Origin: Nanobdellota archaeon
Lineage (GTDB): Archaea > Nanobdellota > Nanobdellia > Woesearchaeales > GW2011-AR9
DNA: 6,177 nucleotides
Assembly (NCBI GenBank): GCA_018812355.1
Contig: JAHJDQ010000109.1
Location: forward strand, 1-6,177
Direction: 5' to 3'
A program made the position numbers and the translations under genes. A model generated the notes under the pieces. That model was not told the DNA's origin, made no database searches, and saw nothing but the letters and a program-made list of their open reading frames with translations. Positions 3,947 through 6,177 of this stretch are shown here, piece after piece (the stretch's first letter is position 1; each line of letters begins with the position of its first letter).

Positions 3947-4670
3947 CCTTGCTTTATGGTTAAAGAAAGAAAGAGTTCTCCTCATTAGTGATCTTCATCT
4001 CGGTTATGAAGAATATTTACAACAAAAAGGTGTATTCTTACCCAAATTTCAAATTAAAACCGTTATTGAAAGTCTTAAAAAAATCCTCGCTAAAGTCAAA
4101 CCAAAAACAATTGTTATTAACGGTGATCTGAAACACGATTTTGGCCGAATCCTAAAACAAGAATGGAAAGATGTACTAAAAATAATTGATTTAATGTTAG
4201 AAAATTGTGAGGAACTAATTTTAGTGAGGGGAAATCATGATACTATTCTGGGTCCAATAGCAGAAAAAAGAAAAATCAAGATAGTCAAAGATTACCAAAT
4301 AAAAAATATTTTAATCATTCACGGTGATAAATTGATTGAAAAAACTAAAGCAAAAACTATAATTATAGGTCATGAACATCCCGCAGTTACGATTAGGGAT
4401 GGCAGTAAATTTGAGAAGTACAAATGTTTTCTGAAAGGCAAATGGTGTCAGAAAGCAAAGCTTTCTGGGACTTCTAGAAACATGAAAAGTTTCCAGAAGA
4501 AAAACAAAACTCTAATCGTCATGCCCAGTTTTAATCCCTTAATTGAAGGGACCGACATTATAAAAGAACAATTACTCAGCCCTTTCTTAACCAACATTTC
4601 TAACTTTGAAGTATTTATTGTTGGTAAAGAAGAAGTGTTTCCGTTTGGGAAAGTAAAAAGTTTGCCATAA
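3915..4670 (+). CDS. calcineurin-like metallophosphoesterase (COG1407/PdeM-like)
   Basis: This 251-residue enzyme has all the dimetal phosphoesterase motifs: DLH (26-28), GD (70-71), GNHD (106-109), HGD (136-138) and GHEH (152-155). The pattern after the last motif is HPAVTIRDG (155-163), a CF pair (171-172), and IVMPSFNPLIEGTD near 201-214. This resembles the archaeal COG1407 ICC-type group that includes PdeM-like phosphoesterases. Members hydrolyse phosphomono- or diesters with Mn/Fe-type metals; the natural substrate is unknown. I chose ATG 3915, which overlaps the kinase gene by 32 nt. A longer form from ATG 3864 would add 17 residues (MMILSKIFSLIYLKQIK) and overlap 83 nt. Neither start has a good SD, so translation probably couples to the kinase. 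The stop is 1 nt from the convergent fpg stop. Pairing of a kinase and a phosphoesterase hints at nucleic-acid end processing, but this is inference. Confidence 0.9.
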   Translation: MQIFPNIKIINLALWLKKERVLLISDLHLGYEEYLQQKGVFLPKFQIKTVIESLKKILAKVKPKTIVINGDLKHDFGRILKQEWKDVLKIIDLMLENCEELILVRGNHDTILGPIAEKRKIKIVKDYQIKNILIIHGDKLIEKTKAKTIIIGHEHPAVTIRDGSKFEKYKCFLKGKWCQKAKLSGTSRNMKSFQKKNKTLIVMPSFNPLIEGTDIIKEQLLSPFLTNISNFEVFIVGKEEVFPFGKVKSLP

Positions 4671-4671
4671 T

Positions 4672-5478
4672 TCACTTCTGACATTTACTACAATAATAAG
4701 TGCTCCTTCCCCCTAATTTAAGATTTTTCAACCTATGCCCTCGAGGACATTTTTGGCAATGATAAACTGCTAAATGTTTTTGAAAACCGCCTACTCCTTC
4801 AATATGCAAATAAGATTCAATCGTTGTCCCTTTTTTCTTAATCGCTAAAACTAACACTCTCCTCATCTCTTTATACAATTTCTCTACTTCCAGCGTAGAC
4901 AATTCTCCTAATTTTCGTCTTGGATCAATCCCAGCATGATACAATGCTTCTTGAGCATAAATGTTCCCTATTCCCGCAATAAACTGCTGATCTAAAAGTA
5001 CTGTTTTCACATTAGCCTTTTTCTTCCTGCTAATCATTTCCTTAAACTGTGATAAACTAAACTCTCGCGACAAAGGTTCTGGCCCTAATCTTTCTAAAGC
5101 CAGATCCAAATGCTTCTTACTCACTAATTTCATTGAACCAAACATCCTTATTGAATTATGAGTGAGTATCGAACCATCACTCAACTTAAATTCAGCTACA
5201 ATAAACCGTTGATAATCTGCTTCAATCGTTTTTCCTTTAGGAATATAATGGAAATGACCGCTCATCCGTAAATGAACTAATAAAAACTGTCCTTTCTCTA
5301 ACTCAATGATGATTGATTTTGCTCTCCTCCTCACCCCAATAACTTTTACTGGCACAATCTTCTTAATCTTGTTATCAACAACTTTAGAATTAACTATTTT
5401 CACTTCCACAATTTTCTTCCCAACAAGCCTTCTTTTCAACTGTTGTACTAAAGTTTCCACTTCAGGCAATTCTGGCAT
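4672..5478 (-). CDS. mutM: formamidopyrimidine-DNA glycosylase / AP lyase (Fpg, MutM)
   Basis: Fpg removes 8-oxoguanine and formamidopyrimidines from DNA and cleaves the resulting abasic site by beta,delta-elimination. The 268-residue product has the full bacterial length. The N-terminus MPELPEVETL supplies the catalytic proline (P2) and glutamate (E3). RRAKSIIIEL carries the conserved lysine (K54), HLRMSG is at 69-74, and R111 and F113 fit the intercalation positions. The helix-two-turn-helix is LLDQQFIAGIGNIYAQEAL (161-179), with N172. The C-terminal zinc finger has C241, C244, C263 and C266, with R258 in GGRSTYYC. All key residues are intact. The enzyme is mainly bacterial, so an ancient transfer into an archaeal lineage is plausible. 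The gene has no SD, and a TATA box is centred 25-26 nt upstream, shared with the divergent bPH2 gene. It converges on the phosphoesterase gene with a 1-nt gap. Confidence 0.97.
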   Translation of the reverse strand: MPELPEVETLVQQLKRRLVGKKIVEVKIVNSKVVDNKIKKIVPVKVIGVRRRAKSIIIELEKGQFLLVHLRMSGHFHYIPKGKTIEADYQRFIVAEFKLSDGSILTHNSIRMFGSMKLVSKKHLDLALERLGPEPLSREFSLSQFKEMISRKKKANVKTVLLDQQFIAGIGNIYAQEALYHAGIDPRRKLGELSTLEVEKLYKEMRRVLVLAIKKKGTTIESYLHIEGVGGFQKHLAVYHCQKCPRGHRLKNLKLGGRSTYYCSKCQK

Positions 5479-5499
5479 GATTAATTGATACCAATAAAA

Positions 5500-5507
5500 T
5501 ATATAAA
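5500..5507. promoter_or_regulatory. central TATA element shared by mutM and the bPH2 gene
   Basis: The plus strand reads TATATAAA and the minus strand TTTATATA. The centre (5503.5) is exactly midway between the two ATGs (5478 and 5529), 25-26 nt from each. Neither gene has an SD. One TATA element, or two overlapping ones, must serve both leaderless transcripts. Confidence 0.6.
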
Positions 5508-5508
5508 C

Positions 5509-5526
5509 CTTTAGGATATCCTTAAG
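5509..5526. promoter_or_regulatory. 18-bp near-palindrome, candidate operator
   Basis: CTTTAGGATATCCTTAAG pairs with itself at 8 of 9 positions around the perfect core AGGATATCCT (5513-5522). It lies between the TATA element and the bPH2 start and, in the other direction, directly upstream of the mutM TATA box. A bound dimer could block bPH2 transcription and assist or block mutM. The regulator is unknown. Confidence 0.45.
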
Positions 5527-5528
5527 TT

Positions 5529-6020
5529 ATGGTTGAAGAGAAGATTAAGAAAGAATGTAGCGTTACTTCTCTCTACCGCTCTCGAAAATCTTTCCTTCCA
5601 GAATATCTATGTGGTTTTTTTTTATTCGGAGCGACAAGCTTTTTCTTCTTGAAAAGCCTTCCCTTCTCGAATAAGATTGGATATATCTTATTAGGCTTAA
5701 CCGTAATTGCTTTCGCTTCTACCGAAATTTCCCGTTTACTTGTACATTATCAAATCACCCCGGAAAAAGTAATTATTACAGAAGGGATTTTTAAAAAACA
5801 TAAAAAGAACGTTCATTTTCATCCTCTCGGCTTCGTTCCTGACATTAATGTTAGACAGAACTTCATCCAACGATTATTTGGTTATGGGACGATTTTCGTC
5901 CATGGTTCCGGAGAACACCATCTGGAAATAAAAGATGTTAACCATCCCCATTATATTCTTTCCACTTTAGAAAAATTAATTGATACAAATCGTACTCCTA
6001 GTACAAAAAGAAGAGGGTAA
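5529..6020 (+). CDS. membrane-anchored bPH2-domain protein (DUF304-like)
   Basis: The 163-residue product has a short basic N-terminal segment, two hydrophobic helices at about 26-43 and 48-67, then a bacterial pleckstrin-homology-like domain at roughly 73-152. The domain shows the usual order: YQITPEKVIITEGIF (74-88), a strand ending PDINVRQNFIQRLFGYG (104-120), TIFVHGSG (121-128), and a final helix HYILSTLEKLI (141-151). The conserved RLFGYG turn is typical of PF03703. Such proteins are small membrane proteins of mostly unknown function, with the domain expected on the cytoplasmic face. The tail RTPSTKRRG is basic. The ATG at 5529 has no SD and a TATA box is centred 25-26 nt upstream, so the mRNA is probably leaderless. 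The gene is divergent from mutM. A hairpin overlaps the stop codon. Confidence 0.85.
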   Translation: MVEEKIKKECSVTSLYRSRKSFLPEYLCGFFLFGATSFFFLKSLPFSNKIGYILLGLTVIAFASTEISRLLVHYQITPEKVIITEGIFKKHKKNVHFHPLGFVPDINVRQNFIQRLFGYGTIFVHGSGEHHLEIKDVNHPHYILSTLEKLIDTNRTPSTKRRG

Positions 6021-6030
6021 ACCCCTTCTT
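6008..6030 (+). terminator. hairpin over the bPH2 stop codon
   Basis: AAGAAG (6008-6013), a bulged A and GGG pair with CCC and CTTCTT (6022-6030), leaving loop TAAA with the stop codon inside. That is 9 pairs and one bulge. No T-run follows, so it may act in 3'-end stability rather than as an intrinsic archaeal terminator. Confidence 0.35.
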
Positions 6031-6071
6031 AAAAACTGTTTAGTATCGTAATTGGTTAACATTTCTTTACA

Positions 6072-6079
6072 TTTATAAA
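6072..6079 (+). promoter_or_regulatory. TATA box for the gene at the right edge
   Basis: A perfect TTTATAAA predicts transcription start near 6102. GGTGAT at 6102-6107 could serve as an SD for ATG 6114. Confidence 0.5.
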
Positions 6080-6113
6080 GAACTGATTAACATTGTGCTT
6101 TGGTGATGCTACA

Positions 6114-6177
6114 ATGTACAAATTAAATGAAAAAAAAGAAGGTGGATCATTCGAGAATTAAAGAAAAAGAAATTAAG
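6114..6177 (+). CDS. 5' end of a lysine-rich gene, truncated by the window edge
   Basis: Two overlapping starts compete. ATG 6114, preceded by GGTGAT with 6 nt spacing, reads MYKLNEKKEGGSFEN and then stops at 6159-6161. ATG 6127 reads MKKKKVDHSRIKEKEIK and stays open to the window end; its in-frame upstream codon is TAA. The two frames meet at a run of eight A (6130-6137). Deleting one A would fuse the SD-led start to the open frame as MYKLNEKKKVDHSR. The charged Lys/Glu composition suggests a helical or basic protein, but nothing can be assigned. A coding gene here is likely; its exact start is not resolved. Confidence 0.45.

Noticed and set aside
4448..4684. Minus-strand 78-codon frame opposite the phosphoesterase gene
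   Set aside because: Antisense shadow of conserved C-terminal phosphoesterase sequence, without a promoter or SD.
5306..5488. Plus-strand 60-codon frame opposite the start of mutM
   Set aside because: Antisense to the conserved Fpg N-terminus; its hydrophobic composition is a by-product of the Lys/Glu-rich sense strand.
1..6177. CRISPR array or tandem repeat block
   Set aside because: No regularly spaced direct repeats were seen; the only notable repeats are the short elements near 636-710.

Overview
The window looks like an AT-rich archaeal chromosome segment. Evidence: an aEF-1 beta gene with its usual archaeal partner, a small four-CxxC zinc-ribbon gene; an archaeal-type RtcA; an intron-bearing tRNA without encoded CCA; and TTTATA-type TATA boxes about 26 nt upstream of many starts. 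Compact genes, a stand-alone LAGLIDADG protein, small unrecognised membrane proteins and a bacterial-type Fpg would suit a DPANN lineage (Woesearchaeota/Pacearchaeota-like). That placement is inference.

Left part, minus strand, in transcription order: a four-helix membrane protein (2062-2442); RtcA, the RNA 3'-phosphate cyclase (901-1995); the zinc-ribbon protein (705-875); aEF-1 beta (367-645); and a two-helix membrane protein (23-238). An unlisted 18-codon reading frame (647-703) fits exactly between the zinc-ribbon and aEF-1 beta genes. It begins and ends at the same TAA-A-ATG-GCG junction and lies across a strong hairpin, so it may be a coupling peptide or attenuator.

Middle, plus strand: a LAGLIDADG homing-endonuclease-like gene (2658-3290). 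Its natural start (ATG 2626, strong SD) is one base out of frame with the body. Its 3' end runs antisense into tRNA-Asn(GTT) (3252-3354, minus) and stops in the anticodon loop. The tRNA carries a 30-nt insertion inside the 5' side of its anticodon stem, read here as an intron at non-canonical position 30/31. Divergent from the tRNA, and apparently sharing one palindromic TATA box with it, are a P-loop kinase-like gene (3410-3946) and an overlapping calcineurin-type metallophosphoesterase (3915-4670).

Right part: Fpg/MutM (4672-5478, minus) ends 1 nt from the phosphoesterase gene. It starts divergently from a membrane-anchored bPH2-domain protein (5529-6020, plus). The 50-nt gap between them holds a TATA element at its midpoint and an 18-bp near-palindrome that looks like an operator. 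A promoter and the start of a lysine-rich gene occupy the right edge.

Two initiation classes are visible. The membrane-protein genes and the endonuclease gene have a GAGGTGA Shine-Dalgarno and a short leader. RtcA, zinc ribbon, kinase, Fpg and bPH2 genes have a TATA box centred 25-29 nt before the ATG and no SD, as expected of leaderless mRNAs. Several genes concern nucleic-acid ends or repair (RtcA, P-loop kinase, phosphoesterase, Fpg, intron-containing tRNA), but they lie in separate transcription units and one pathway is not demonstrated.
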